NCBI GenBank assembly: GCA_024364805.1
Contig: CM044508.1
Location: 33,835,506 to 33,861,261 of the forward strand
Direction of reading: 5' to 3'
From: Euprymna scolopes
Lineage: Eukaryota; Mollusca; Cephalopoda; Sepiida; Sepiolidae
Length of the DNA stretch: 25,756 nucleotides
Every line of letters starts with the position of its first letter. The first letter of the stretch is position 1. The translations under genes and the position numbers were made by a program. Below, piece after piece: positions 1 through 10,903 of the stretch. Below the pieces are notes generated by a model, which was not told the DNA's origin, searched no databases, and worked only from the letters and a program-made list of their open reading frames with translations.

Positions 1-191
1 AGGACGAAACATATTCATTACTTTCCTATTAATTTCTTCGCTTACACAGATAAATTTTCTTTTGTTTTCTATTGTTGATGTTCTTTTGATCTATTAGCAC
101 AACTATTCTGTTTCCTATTAAAGCTTTTCCTATTTATATAAGACGTTCTTGGTAAGTATCGTTATTGCTAGAGTTTTTTTTTTTCGTTAAA
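1..191. other. AT-rich leader before the Helitron gene, no feature recognised
   Basis: This stretch precedes the first recognisable Helitron codons. It is T-rich and has no terminal TC-type Helitron start that I can place. It may be the element's own 5' leader or flanking DNA; the sequence does not decide. Confidence 0.4.
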
Positions 192-2496
192 ATGCCTCGC
201 AGCAGATCACACTTAGGTCGTCGTACTCGCAATGCTGAATTCAGGCGGCGATTAGTTGCCAGTCAAAATCCTGACCAAAGAGCATCGCCAAACGAGCGGA
301 GAAGACAAAGGATGATTCAGATATGTGCAAATGAAGCAGCAGCGCGTGGTACTGGCAGAATTGAGAAGGTACGATTACGGGTACAACAATCCCGTAATAC
401 AAACCTGCTTCGATCTCCAGGTAATGACCGTGAGAGGCTGAAACATAGGGAAAGACGTCAACGAGAATCTGCAGATCAGCGTCAAACACGACTCATGCTA
501 AAAACTCCCGAGATTGGGATCGGCTTGCATTCCAATATAACCCGTATGGTAATCATAATTTGAGTCGCCATGTTCACATCGGCAGTATTGCAAGTTCTGT
601 AATTTAAGGGAGAAACTAAAGTATTGTGTTATAAGAACGGAAACACTAAACTACCTCAATTTGAAGAACTCACATACCCATTAAACACTTTGCTTCCTGG
701 ATATACTGCTGAATCAAAACAGTTTCTATCGAATATCAGGAAATACAACTCATGCTTCCAAATGACGTCGTTCGATTCAAAATCATTATAGCTCAATTTA
801 TTTAAAGTAAAGGGACAAATTTACCTTAAAGTTGGATCTCTGCTTCCTTTCTCAGATGGTCATCATAAATTCCTACAAACGTATTTTATCGGTGATACAA
901 TGACGTACAGAATGCACGCTGTGGAATTTCGGCTGGCAAAAGAAGGTCCATTGATTCCCAACTGCAAGATCTGCGTCACAATAAAAACAATTCAGAGCAT
1001 TTATTCAAAACTTCAATTGAAATTATGCCATCTGATACACACGAGATTGTTATTTCTGCTGACAAAGCTCCTGCTGGAAAACTCGTGCGAAAATTCAATC
1101 ATCCAACTGTAGATGAAGTGGTAATCGTTATAGGTGGTGATCAATTTCAACCTAGAGATATGGTCCTACACAGGAGAAATGATCAATTGACAAACATTGC
1201 AGAAAGTCATCGATGTTACGATCGATTTCCTGCAAAATCCAATCATTTCCTGGGATGCTACTGATGGATATCATTTCAATGTTAACATGATAAATTCAGT
1301 CAGTGGTGAAGAAACAAATAAAAAACTGCAGCGCAATGAACTATTATTCATACCGATTTATTATTCGGGAAAATGAAACCAATCACCTTCTAAGATGCCC
1401 CAAGTGTTCCACCAGTACACTGTATACATCTACACAAAAATTGAATTTGAACCTTTGCTATTCATACGTTTGAATCAGTTCAAACTTCGCTATGAAGAAT
1501 ATTTTTATTTGTGAAATGCACTTGAAATTGATGGTAATACAACCAACGTTGGAAAACTAACGATTTTACCATCTTCATATTAAGGTAATCCACGTCCTAT
1601 GCATGAGTACACTGAAGATGCTTTTATATATGTTCGTAAGTATGATCGCCTTTGCCTGTTCATTAGATTCACATGCAACCCTGCTTTGGATGATATGCAA
1701 AAACTATTACTTCCTGAACACTCCTCAGTGGATATGCATGATATTACAGCACGTGCTTTCAGAGAAAAGCTTACACTGCTAATATATTTCATTGTAAAAC
1801 ATAAAGTATTTGGGTCTGTGAGCTGCTGGATGTATTCGGTGGAATGGCAGAAGAGAGGATTACCACACTATCACATACTAATCTAGCTCTATAACAAAAT
1901 CAATCCAAATGAAATCGCAACATAATACGTGCTTAATTTGATTTGCATGAAGTTTTGACAAAACATATGACACATGGACCTTGTGGTATATTGAATCCAA
2001 ATTCACCATCCATGAAAGATGAAAAACACTCTAAGCGATATTCACGAGCATTACCATTAAGCACAGTTAAATAAAATGATGGATATCCTTTATACAGAAG
2101 CAGGTCAATAGAAAATGGCGGTAAATAAGCAATCATACAAATTAAAAATGGTGCCATTGAAGTCGATAACCGGGGGGTTGTTCCATATTCACCTCTGCTA
2201 TCAAAAGCCTACAAATCGCACATTAATGTGGAATACTGAAACTTAGTTAATTCCATCAAATACATTTGCCAGTATGTGAATAAAGGCAGCAATATGGCAG
2301 TTTTTTGTTTGGAAACTCAAAGACATGATAGAAATGCAAGCAAACATATCGATGAAATTGTACAGTTTCAAGCTAGAAAATACATAAGCAGTAATGAAGC
2401 TGTATGGTGAATTCTTTAATTTCCCATACATGAACGAAGTCCGGCTATTGCTCACTTATCAGTACATTTAGAAAATGGACAACGCGTTTACCTTAC
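192..2496 (+). pseudogene. Decayed Helitron Rep protein, N-terminal part only
   Basis: This is the relic of a Helitron rolling-circle transposase (Rep-helicase). The chosen start is the ATG at 192, which opens a basic region beginning MPRSRSHLGRRTRN. It is followed by a CxxC pair at 589-600, the block NIRKYNSCFQMTS near 732-770, and GDQFQPRDMVLHRRNDQL near 1138-1190. The Rep domain shows WQKRGLPHYHILI, whose HYH (1866-1874) is the metal-binding HUH motif. YICQYVNKG at 2261-2287 carries the paired catalytic tyrosines of Helitron Rep. The last homologous residues are near SVHLENGQRVY at 2460-2490. Homology runs through all three forward frames with several stops and frame changes, so it is not functional. 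The C-terminal helicase half is absent: unrelated sequence starts at about 2500. Family assignment rests on motif recognition and is strong; the exact ends are approximate. Confidence 0.9.
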
Positions 2497-2499
2497 AGT

Positions 2500-2912
2500 T
2501 TATCTCATATCTTTATGTAAAATTTCAATTTTTTAGCCCTAAAATTGACTGAGTAATTTGGTAGAGACCGCAGATGTCCAATCTTTTTTTTATTAACTTT
2601 AACCCCAATTTTGACCCTGTTTTGGCTTTCAAATCCAATTAACAAGTTCGATCCATGTCCAAGTAACCTACATTTTATATTTCAAGCGTTTAGACTCAAA
2701 ATTAGCGGGGACGTTTCGTAGATTTTTCAAAGGTAAAAATCTTTGAACTTTTACCGCTTGACAGCCGAATGTCTGACCGAAAATCAATTAAAAAGATTTT
2801 CCCAAAATACTCCTTATGTCAAATCTCGAGTGTCTAGACCAAAAATTGACAGAGTAATTTTGTAGGGAAATGTACACACACACAGACATTTTCACTTTTA
2901 TACATATATAGA
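2500..2912 (-). mobile_element. Helitron-like 5' end with three degenerate ~150-base tandem units
   Basis: On the minus strand the segment begins at 2912 with TCTATATATG after an A, the form of a Helitron 5' end, followed by a TGTCTGTGTGTG run. Inside are three diverged units that share a core like AAAATTGACAGAGTAATTT, at about 2533, 2692 and 2835, so spacing is about 140-160 bases. No CTRR hairpin end was found on the other side, where the segment abuts the Helitron Rep relic. It may be the 5' part of a second Helitron, or sequence that replaced the missing helicase half. Confidence 0.45.
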
Positions 2913-3543
2913 TTGCTCACAGACAGACAGAAAAGAGACAGATTAAAACTTCCTTGATAAATATAGGTTAAAAATATCAACAAATTTATTTCTAATAAAA
3001 TAGTTTTATAAAAATGAAAATGCCAACAATAAATAAAAGGTCAACCACTAGGAGACTGAAAAACAAAACGTAAATAGGAACGTAAAAAAAATGTTTCTAG
3101 ACCGAAAAATAAAACATGCACTGTTGAATCACGGAGAGCCATCGAATAGGAAACAAAACAAATCGGAAGGAAGTTGAAACAGGAAGGAAAGAGGCCAAGA
3201 AAATTTTATGTAAAGACAAAAATTAAAAATATTCATGGTGTATCGACTAGCAGACAAAGATTCGCAAAGAATACGAAATGAAATATAGGAAAAATTATGT
3301 GCTTGAAAAATGTTTCGAGGATCAACTAATTATGCCTGTGTTAACCACAGCACCGCCTATAGTCGATATTCAGAAATATTATTTTTGACGTTTGACCGAT
3401 TTGATTTATACAAGAGGATTGTGTTCAAATCTAGTGTAAGCGAATGAAGAGTTTGACTGCAAAACGCGATAAACGCATTTATAAAATAGCGAAGCTATCA
3501 CTGCAAAAACTATGCAGTTCTACCAAAGCCATGTTGTGCAGTA
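2913..3543. other. Intergenic, nothing recognised
   Basis: A-rich sequence with scattered short A and AAAT runs. I found no coding homology and no terminal repeats in this stretch. Confidence 0.5.
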
Positions 3544-3545
3544 TA

Positions 3546-4084
3546 CAGGGATGTCCAATTAAAAGTAACTCGATCTCTCTAATATTTCTCGAATCATTTT
3601 TTTCAGAATGAGCGACCCATTAAAAGTAGCCTGCTATCTCTTATCATTCTCTTAGCGACCAACTGACACCAGAGGACAAAATATAATTCTATTTTTTTAC
3701 AAGATGGAACTACATGCCGCACGTCTCACATATTACAGACACATTTTCATGATATGTTTACAGAAGGGAGAACCATAAGCAAATGTTTATGGCCATGACG
3801 CCACCGTGTGCTTTTTATCTTTAGGGGACTTTAAAACAAAAAGTTTATGATAATAATGCTCACAATCTAGACCAACTAAAGGGGACCATTACCAACGCTA
3901 TCAGGAGAATCAACAGAGAAAATAGACACGCGGTATCTGAAAACCTTGTAAAACGTGCCCAGAAATGCATAGATGTCAACTACACGTACTTCCAGTATAT
4001 TTTATCACACTATATTTAAACAATAAAATAATGTTTCCCCTCAATACTACATTTTCCCGGGCTACTTTTATGTGGGCCAACCTG
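3546..4084 (+). mobile_element. Internally deleted mariner-like transposon with both inverted ends
   Basis: Inverted ends of about 26 bases lie at 3544-3569 and 4061-4086, matching at about 19 positions. Both start TACAGG and share TAAAAGTA near the inner side; the outermost TA is the expected target dinucleotide. Only about 540 bases separate the ends, against roughly 1.3 kb for a full mariner, so most of the transposase is deleted. A copy of the inner end motif (CCCATTAAAAGTAGCC) recurs at about 3619, which suggests a rearranged 5' side. The C-terminal third of the transposase remains in between. Confidence 0.8.
3694..4016 (+). pseudogene. Mariner-type transposase, C-terminal remnant
   Basis: The remnant belongs to the DDE/D transposase that cuts and pastes the flanking element. 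One frame from 3694 reads FLQDGTTCRTSH, matching the FQQDGATCHTS block that holds the second catalytic aspartate. After a one-base frame change near 3795 it continues as MTPPCAFYL, then GTLKQKVYDNNAHNLDQLKG and ENLVKRAQKCIDVNY. These correspond to the LTPLDFFLWG, LKSKVY and NFVKR blocks of this family. The third catalytic aspartate (TPLD) reads cysteine here (TPPC), and a stop replaces the W of the FLWG block. The N-terminal DNA-binding half is missing. It is inactive. Confidence 0.82.
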
Positions 4085-4086
4085 TA

Positions 4087-4428
4087 TTTTATCGATGTAT
4101 TACGTTTATAGACGAAATTTAAATTAAATATATGAATCCTTTCATTTTTATATCTTAAATAAGATAAATCAGACTTATGTTTTGCATTTGAAATCTCCAA
4201 AACGATTTAACACATCGATTTTTTCTGTAATTAAATTTGGTTAATCTCATTTATCATTTTTAATCACCCTATAATATTTTAACAATGGTACGGTAAACAT
4301 TCCTTGGGTGTATCTTTGCGAATTGGGGTATCAAGCTCAATTATATCTACGCAATTAATAACAAACAACTTATTTACTCTACAAAATAGCATGCTTCATG
4401 ATCGGGCAGAAAGCTTATAATTCTGCAA
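4087..4428. other. Intergenic, nothing recognised
   Basis: AT-rich spacer between the short mariner and the first retroposon copy. No coding homology or repeat end was identified. Confidence 0.5.
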
Positions 4429-4720
4429 GGTTCTCCATCATTGATATGATTTTAAACTATATCCGATGGTGAGGCGTCAGCTTTCCGGCTGTGAAGAGTG
4501 GTGAGCCACCCTTTAATTCTATTGCTCCCAGGTCCACTCTGATCTGAATTGTTAGTACATGTTTGGGTCCCAACTATGGGTTAAATAGAAAACTGACTTG
4601 AAAAAAAAAAAAAAACAAATATATTCTATTATAATTTTTTCTTCAGAATCACTAGATTCGGCATTAAATAACCTGAAAGATTTGATATGTAATAGAACAA
4701 AAACAACCAACCAACCAACC
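4429..4720 (+). repeat. Non-LTR retroposon family R, copy 1
   Basis: This copy shares its whole length with 19066-19345 and its 3' part with 21727-21923. Diagnostic blocks are TTGCTCCCAGGTCCACTCTG, GGGTCCCAACTATGGGTTAA and GATTCGGCATTAAATAACC, then an A-rich run and a 3' tail of CAAC units. The tail and the variable 5' length point to target-primed reverse transcription, as for a SINE or the 3' end of a LINE. It has no open frame. Target duplications of this copy are not clear, so the 5' limit is approximate. Confidence 0.75.
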
Positions 4721-4759
4721 AGCATTACGGATGAAATAGGAAGTAAAATTCAGTTCTAA

Positions 4760-5020
4760 AGAGTAAAGGCCCGGTTCTTTAAAGTTGTGGATACTGACAC
4801 TATAATTGTAAATTATTTAATATTTTATTCTGTCATGGGTAAGGGAACGACTTCGTGCAACGACTGTGGATTAAATAAAGGGTTTTGTTTTATATTCCCT
4901 AAAGATGCCTGAATGCGACAAAATACACCTGATGACGGTTAGAGGTATCATCAGCCAAGAGGGTGTTAGTATAACAATCAAGATGAGAACCGTCATAATA
5001 AGAATAATCCAAATCTTTTC
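4760..5020 (+). repeat. Palindromic family P, single-arm copy P4
   Basis: The segment follows one arm of the large palindromes near 13.6, 15.4 and 22.8 kb. Shared landmarks in order are a GTCATGG block near 4833, TTAAATAAAGG near 4871, ACACCTGATGACGGTTAGAG at about 4925, ACAATCAAGATGAGAAC at about 4975 and AATAATCCAAAT near 5005. The opposite arm is absent, so it is a half element. Short open frames on both strands here are by-products. Confidence 0.6.
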
Positions 5021-6304
5021 CATCTCCATCGCAAAAAGATGGCTGCCATTTTTTATTTTATGTAAAAGAAAAATACTATTCATTTTACTTCTTAATAATC
5101 TTAATATTAAACTCTGCTTTTTAACACTGAAATACACTTATCAAGGGCAAATTGCATTTGAGCAGTATGAACGATTAAATTGATAGATCGCTAGTTTAAT
5201 AATGTCGCCTATCTTCACGTGTGTATTGAAAATGATGAAGTTAATGAATTGATTACATTTATGATAAAGGTTTGTAAAAATCGGATGTGAAGCCGACCAC
5301 ATTTTAGTATACAAGAAATCAATCCCGTGGAAACGTGTTTTACAGATTGTTAGTTCTTAAAAAGAAATGTTCATAGAAATTCCGTTTGAACGTAGGTTCA
5401 GGAAAAGAAGAAAAATCATTTTTTCAGCTGTGGTAGCGAAACGGGTTCAGGCTATGAATGAGTAATAAAAGGAATTGGTGCAGTAAAACACAGTACGTGT
5501 TAGTCTACAAGAAAGTTTGTGTAGAGATCTCATGAGACGATCGTCTTTATGTAGTATACCGCCCGTGCTATTTTTTATATAGTTTTCTCGCGGTAAATCA
5601 AATTTTGTTTGTAAACTTGTTAGGTTAAAATAGGTGAAAATTCGAAGTAGTTTTAAAAAGCCGTTTTCTCATATTTCAAATGGTTTCTAATTAATGCTAT
5701 AAGCATGATAACAAAGGAACTTTACAACATTGCCAATTCCATTTCGTACTTTATCAAGGAAAGAAAGTGTACTCTAATCGGCACAATTCCGAAACGTCTT
5801 AGACATTCGCGATCTTAGGACGAACTTGACATATAATCCTGGGAAATACAATGATTACAAACATCCCTCGTATCTGATTCAATGAATTTTATGACGTCAC
5901 AAGCTGTTGTCCTCTGTGAAACAAATCAGTATTATTATAATGTCTGTTTTCCCTTTTACTACTAAGTGAATTTACTTATAACTTTGCAGGTATGTTGCGA
6001 CAATTATAAAAGACAACAGAAATCAGTAGCCTTAAAATATCTGCTGACGTCAGAGATTTTATCAGGACTCGCCAACCCGTTTGATTTTGCTCAGCTTATG
6101 TTTTTAAATTTAATATTTCAGAAATCATAGAGCAAAATACAACGGTAATACTTAGTATCATAAAGTATAAACACGCATGTTAATACTTCTACGTATGAAC
6201 ATCTCATCGGTGGAACATATCACCAGGGGATTACTTCCCATAAACTACAACATATATTTCAAGTCAAATGTCAAAAAGTAATATTCTTAAATACTAATCA
6301 TAAA
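5021..6304. other. Long unassigned AT-rich stretch
   Basis: About 1.3 kb with no recognisable coding homology, transposon end or tandem structure. Nothing argues for a host exon. Confidence 0.45.
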
Positions 6305-6505
6305 CAGTCGTATATGCAATCGATGTTATTTCATAATATTGATAAATTTCGGTTGACAATCGATTGTCAGTGTAACCAATAATAATTGCTGGTGTGCAAA
6401 GTATTTATATTATAGGGTTGTCAATACCGACATAGTTTTTCGAAATCAGTCGTATGTATAATCACCGTTATTTCATAATATTGGTGACTTTCGGTTGACA
6501 ATCGT
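6305..6505 (+). repeat. Tandem repeat, unit about 142 bases, one full and one partial unit
   Basis: The unit starts with CAGTCGTAT at 6305 and again at 6447. Both starts are followed by GTTATTTCATAATATTG and TTTCGGTTGACAATCG. The second half of the unit (GTGTAACCAATAATAATTGC) also occurs alone at 12637-12718, so the sequence is dispersed as well as tandem. Function is unknown. Confidence 0.7.
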
Positions 6506-6718
6506 TTTATCATACTAAAGAGCATCATCGAGTCGATTTAAATTTTGTGAACTAATGATCGAAAACAGTAAAACAAAAACAAAAAATGCCAGACCAGATG
6601 AAATACGTGTAATATAAGCTCTCTCCCTTCAGGGTTTTCCTTTATTTACATATAGGCTCATATTATGCGGGTTAAACAACAATGGTTAAAACAAAAGAAA
6701 AACTGTGTTGTTTGTATA

Positions 6719-6815
6719 GTTTGGATTAGTCTGACTACAGTTCACATCATCAGTGTTATTTTCACAGCGCCTTCATCGATGCAGCCGCTGATATTCTTCA
6801 AGTATATATGTATCT
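6719..6815 (-). repeat. Palindromic family P, partial copy P5
   Basis: The segment matches the outer part of a palindrome arm: GACTACAGTTCACATCATCA, GTTATTTTCACA, and ATTCTTCAAGTATATATG correspond in order to the left arm at 15108-15180. It is diverged and truncated. Strand is given for the arm sense that carries the CCTGAAGAAGG-type block. Confidence 0.5.
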
Positions 6816-6946
6816 CCACAAAGATCCATGACGGACCGAATAATTTACTGAATAAAATCAGTTCTAAGTGACACTTCTCTAGAGGTGGAAAATTCAATGT
6901 TCACTGTCGTCGACACTCACGATACAATTATAAATATCTATAAATT

Positions 6947-7245
6947 ATCTATACGGCATCTTCCCGTTGACACACCGGTTCTCGCTGGATCACCGAAGTT
7001 AAGCAACGTTGAACCTGGTCAGTACTGAATGAGTGACCATTTGGGATTTCGGGTGCTCTATGTGCTCTCCGCTTATCTCGGCATTGTTTCCAGTCGTCCT
7101 GGTCTTCTCCTTGCCACTGGATTATGACAGTGCCGATTCAGGAGAGGTGTGGTTGGTGATTGCGCAACTCTTGCCTCACAATTACACGCTGTATCCTTTG
7201 TCTTTCAAGACTGAATGGAAACATGGGTATATATTTATATATATT
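6947..7245 (+). mobile_element. 5S rRNA-derived SINE, copy 1 (most complete)
   Basis: The first ~115 bases align end to end with animal 5S rRNA: ACGGC near the start, CACCGGTTCTCG, GATCACCGAAGTTAAGCAAC (internal promoter A-box region), GTCAGTACT, and GAGTGACCATTTGGGATTTC then GGGTGCT (C-box region). Past the 5S part it continues into a unique body (CTCCGCTTATCTCGGCATT, CAGTCGTCCTGGTCTTCTCC, GTATCCTTTGTCTTTCAAGA) shared with copies 2 and 3, so it is not a 5S gene but a SINE with a 5S head. Transcription of such elements is by RNA polymerase III from the internal promoter. A TATATATTTATATATATTT tract may be its tail. Substitutions in the 5S part mark it as old. Confidence 0.85.
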
Positions 7246-7321
7246 TGGTAAAACTGGTAATTAGTAAAACCCTGAAGAGAGTGCTCAATACTATTGCAGA
7301 GCAAATATGTGTTTATTATTA

Positions 7322-7545
7322 AATGGGTGATCATCTGGACTTTCAGGTGCTGTATTTGCTCTCCGCTTATCTCGGCATTATTTCCAGTCGTCCTGGTCTT
7401 CTCCTTGACACTGGACTCAAACAGTGCCGATTCAGCAGAGGTGTGGTTGATGATTGCGCAACCCTTGCCTCATAATTACGCACGCTACTGCCCTTAAGGA
7501 GTATCCTTTGTCTTTCAAGACTAAACGGAAGCATGGACATAAGAC
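7322..7545 (+). mobile_element. 5S rRNA-derived SINE, copy 2 (5' truncated)
   Basis: The copy starts inside the 5S C-box region (GGGTGATCATCTGGAC) and then follows the body of copy 1 closely through GTATCCTTTGTCTTTCAAGA. It includes a short segment, CTACTGCCCTTAAGGA, absent from copy 1. The missing head is the usual result of incomplete reverse transcription. It lies about 80 bases downstream of copy 1 in the same orientation. Confidence 0.82.
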
Positions 7546-8062
7546 ATCTACTCGTGGTTAAAAGAGCTACCGTCGTTGTGGGTAACGGAACAATAGGATA
7601 CTAACCTCGTGGTTGCTAACAAAACAATAAGATACAAACCCCACGGATCAAATATAGTGTAATGTAAGCAATTTTGAACAGTTTCTCAAGTTGGACAGAT
7701 ATATTTCAGTTTTCGATGTAATGCACCGAAATATCGTCAAAGTTTACATAGATCAACACTTTTATAACGGTATCCGAATTATTGAGACAAGAGGAGTCTG
7801 TGGACATTCCACAGGGGACTCGATCATATGTAATATATTGATGTTGGCATTCTGTAGATGTTCAGTCTTAATGAAGACACTTTGATATTATTGTAGCTTT
7901 TTGGTTTAAATTTATTAAATTTATCTAAGCCAGCAAGAACACCCGGAAAAGCTCGGCCCTTAAGTACGCGTAAATATGGTAATTTCATTCTTCCAGATTT
8001 CGTACATATTATTATAGAGTTAATGTTCTATCGATTTTTATATATTATAAAATGGCGATTTA

Positions 8063-8087
8063 AATATATATATATATATATATATAT
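8063..8087. repeat. TA microsatellite within Helitron copy B
   Basis: Short (TA)n run inside the Helitron, near 8070. Confidence 0.9.
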
Positions 8088-8128
8088 CATGCGTGAATTA
8101 GCTTGAAGAGAAATCGCAATAAAACTTA

Positions 8129-8130
<2 letters not shown>

Positions 8131-8219
<89 letters not shown>
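8131..8219. repeat. Long TA microsatellite, about 44 units
   Basis: Uninterrupted (AT)n array of about 89 bases inside Helitron copy B. Copy A has a shorter array (12045-12092) at a corresponding place, so the array belongs to the family and has expanded here. Self-complementary and likely to form cruciforms; array length may be unreliable in the assembly. Confidence 0.95.
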
Positions 8220-8220
<1 letters not shown>

Positions 8221-8815
8221 CTTGAGTTCCTTCAACCATAATCGAAACCGAAACAAAAATTATGAAGACTTCTTGATAAAATTATTTATAAAAAAAAAAG
8301 ATTACTGAAGTGTCATCAGTTATAATCGAAACCAAAATTTATGATGAATTCATCATAAAATTATGAAAAAATAAAATAGATGACCTAAGTACCACTAGCA
8401 TTACGAAAACGAAACATAAACTTATTAAAAATTCTTGGTAAAATTATTGATGACAAAAAATGGAAGTACATAACAATTAAACGGCCCGGGCGTAAGCGTG
8501 ACACAGAAAATGACACACGCTATCCTTTTAATGTATAGATAATACAAATTTCTAATACTCATTCCAAAAAGTTGGGAACCAGTCCTTATTTCATTGAATA
8601 GGTAATGACTGAACACCACTCTCTAGTCACTTGTAGTGATTCACAGTTAGTATTTGCCTTGTTATGACTATTGCAAAGGAACTCTCCTTCTTCTTTCGTC
8701 TTTCGAAGACGACAATCATGCATTAGATACATTGCATGAATTCATGAAACGCAAAAAGGACTGTTTTGGAATGATTTTGGTCATTTTGTCTAGTATTCTA
8801 TATACACGCCATAAT

Positions 8816-9075
8816 TCACGTTTACACACGGGTTCCCGTATGATCACCGCAGTTAAGCAACGTTGTGTCCGATCAATATAAAAATTGGTAACCGTTTTTC
8901 AATTCTCGGCATTATTTCCAGTTCTCTGGCACTTTATCTTTGGAACTGATTCCAAGGAGGTGTGATTGAGGAGTGTACAGCATTAGTCTCACCGTTTCAC
9001 GCGCAGCTTCCTTTGCATGTGGTATCCATTGTCTCTTGAAACTGAACAGAGATATCGTATGTATATAATTTGATA
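8816..9075 (+). mobile_element. 5S rRNA-derived SINE, copy 3 (diverged)
   Basis: A 5S-like head is recognisable by ATGATCACCGCAGTTAAGCA with CGTTGT after it, then a worn C-box area. The body follows copies 1 and 2: CTCGGCATTATTTCCAGT, GGAGGTGTGATTGA, TGGTATCCATTGTCTCTTGA, ending near 9060 before an AT-rich tail. More substitutions than copies 1 and 2, so probably an older insertion. Confidence 0.72.
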
Positions 9076-10903
9076 TACGAAAAATGAATGTAGTTCGATT
9101 AAAAGGTAGTATTATAAATATCACTAAAACTTGTAATGATTAAGTTAAATTGCAATAGTGCAATTTTACAAATTCAGATTGTTACTTTATAATGAAATAA
9201 TAATCCTATGGCGAGGAATAGATAACATTATTCGTCAATGAGGTAAAACAATTTCTTTTTAAAAAGCTGACCTTTAAGTCGTATCTCAAAGTAAATAGTC
9301 TGAAAAGTTTGAAAAAAGACCAAACAATCTGCCATAAAACTGCTTTGGCTTTTTCTAAAATACGTGATGATACTGCAAACTTCCATTTGCAGAAAAGGAA
9401 ATCAAAGTTTTCTAGCTGTCAACGTACAATAGAATCCTAATTGTTATGCTGTCTTTACAAACAACAGAAATGTCAAACGTGTTAAAAAGATGAAGATCCG
9501 TGTCTCCAGTAATTCCGTTATGTTCATATAACAGTGTAGATTCCAATTTTTATAGCTTTTTTTATCAACCAATAGAAACGCAGGAGACCAGTAACCCATG
9601 TTCACAACGGCGACTGCGGCGACAAAGATTCACGTGCGTAACAGATGCTGTGCACGCGTGTGAAGCACTGATGCAACATGAGAACAGATACTCCACTTTG
9701 CTCTCAGTCAAGGCTGACATTGGATATGGGCAAACACGTCTTAACATGTATATTAGTTAAATTCATTATTTTGCAGAACGTATTATTTCAGGTTGTTAAA
9801 TTACAGAAAACAAACATTGCATTTATACATTCCTTGGAAAATATAGTTTAAAAAAAGCTTACATGATTTGCGACCGTACCGTAGAATATGTATTACATCG
9901 TATATAAGAGAGATATCCCTAAATAAAAAATAATTAAATATAAACAAAAGATAATTATTCTGAAGTTCTAAAGTAACCGATTTCTTCTTAAAAACGCATG
10001 GAAATAAATCTTCGACATGATCCACCTGTAACATTTTTATTTTCTTTTACTCACTTATAATAAAGAGTATCTTCAGTGAAACTTAATGGGCTACTGTTTT
10101 AGGCGGGGTGCTAAGTGGCTAAATAGTTGTTTACTTCATATTAAAATATACATATATTGATACCGTCACTTGAACAGTACGACAAAAAACGAAATTCTAA
10201 GGGAAAGCTGGCCGTAGAAAAAGTATCAGTGTAAAATATCCTTCAACATATATGCAATTCTACAGTGAAGGGTTGACATTTTGTTTGGTGGTTGGGTTGA
10301 TCCGAGGTATTCTGTTTATGGAAACGCAATTACTGAGTGAAATGATGCTCGAAGTTAATGCTATTTATGTCAGCGGTTAAAGCTTTCTTCGAGAACTAGA
10401 TTTAGAGAAATTATTAATTTTCATGAATCGTATCACAACAATCATGAATGATGTAATCAACAGCGATGGCACCACAGACCGAACGCCATTAATACACTCA
10501 ACGGACATCAGACAGTTACAGATTTGTATTTTTATTCTCATCTATTGATGCGTTGTATAAGATTAGAGCGAAAAGTACATTTCACCTGTTAAAGTCATAC
10601 GTAAACATACAACTGACAAAATGGCAAGCACGTCTATTTATTATTAAATGGGATTAGAAGAATCCTTGTTCCAGAATAAGTAAAATTAATTTTCCTACCA
10701 GAACATAACGCTTATCTCCCGTGATGAAGATTAAAATCACAATGCAATGTTATTTAATCTTATTTATAGAATGTTTATGCGGGTTCCATCAAAACACCTT
10801 ACATAAATTCATTCTAGAATATGTCACAAATTCAAAGCTTCAGAAGAAATTTAAATTCAAGTTATCTTATTTAATGAATTTCTAATCATGCGCAAAGTGT
10901 ATA
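9076..10903. other. Long unassigned stretch, no gene supported
   Basis: About 1.8 kb without recognisable homology. A GC-richer patch at 9580-9740 keeps frames open on both strands (86 codons plus, 60 codons minus), but neither product resembles a family I know and no splice context is convincing. It could be a worn exon or repeat; I do not call a gene. Confidence 0.4.

Larger units (their letters stand above)
7789..8539 (-). mobile_element. Non-autonomous Helitron, copy B
   Basis: This copy is co-linear with the better preserved 11482-12336. On the minus strand it begins at 8539 with TCTATACATTAAAAGG after an A. It ends near 7789, just past a terminal hairpin at 7798-7814 (CTGTGGA / ATTCCACAG in plus sense). 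The terminal CTAG is mutated. Inside are three imperfect ~80-base units with AATCGAAACCGAAAC-type starts at about 8237, 8321 and 8399, and two TA arrays. It has no coding capacity and would need a Rep-helicase in trans. Confidence 0.78.

Noticed and set aside
4929-4951. CTGATGA as a hammerhead core in copy P4
   Set aside because: Here CTGATGA pairs with TCATCAG just downstream, and the GAAA part is lost, so the full core is absent.
6947-7062. A functional 5S rRNA gene
   Set aside because: Many substitutions in conserved positions, no T-run terminator at the 5S end, and a repeat body that follows in other copies.
9500-9760. Possible host exon in a GC-richer patch
   Set aside because: Open on both strands, no recognisable domain and no convincing splice signals.
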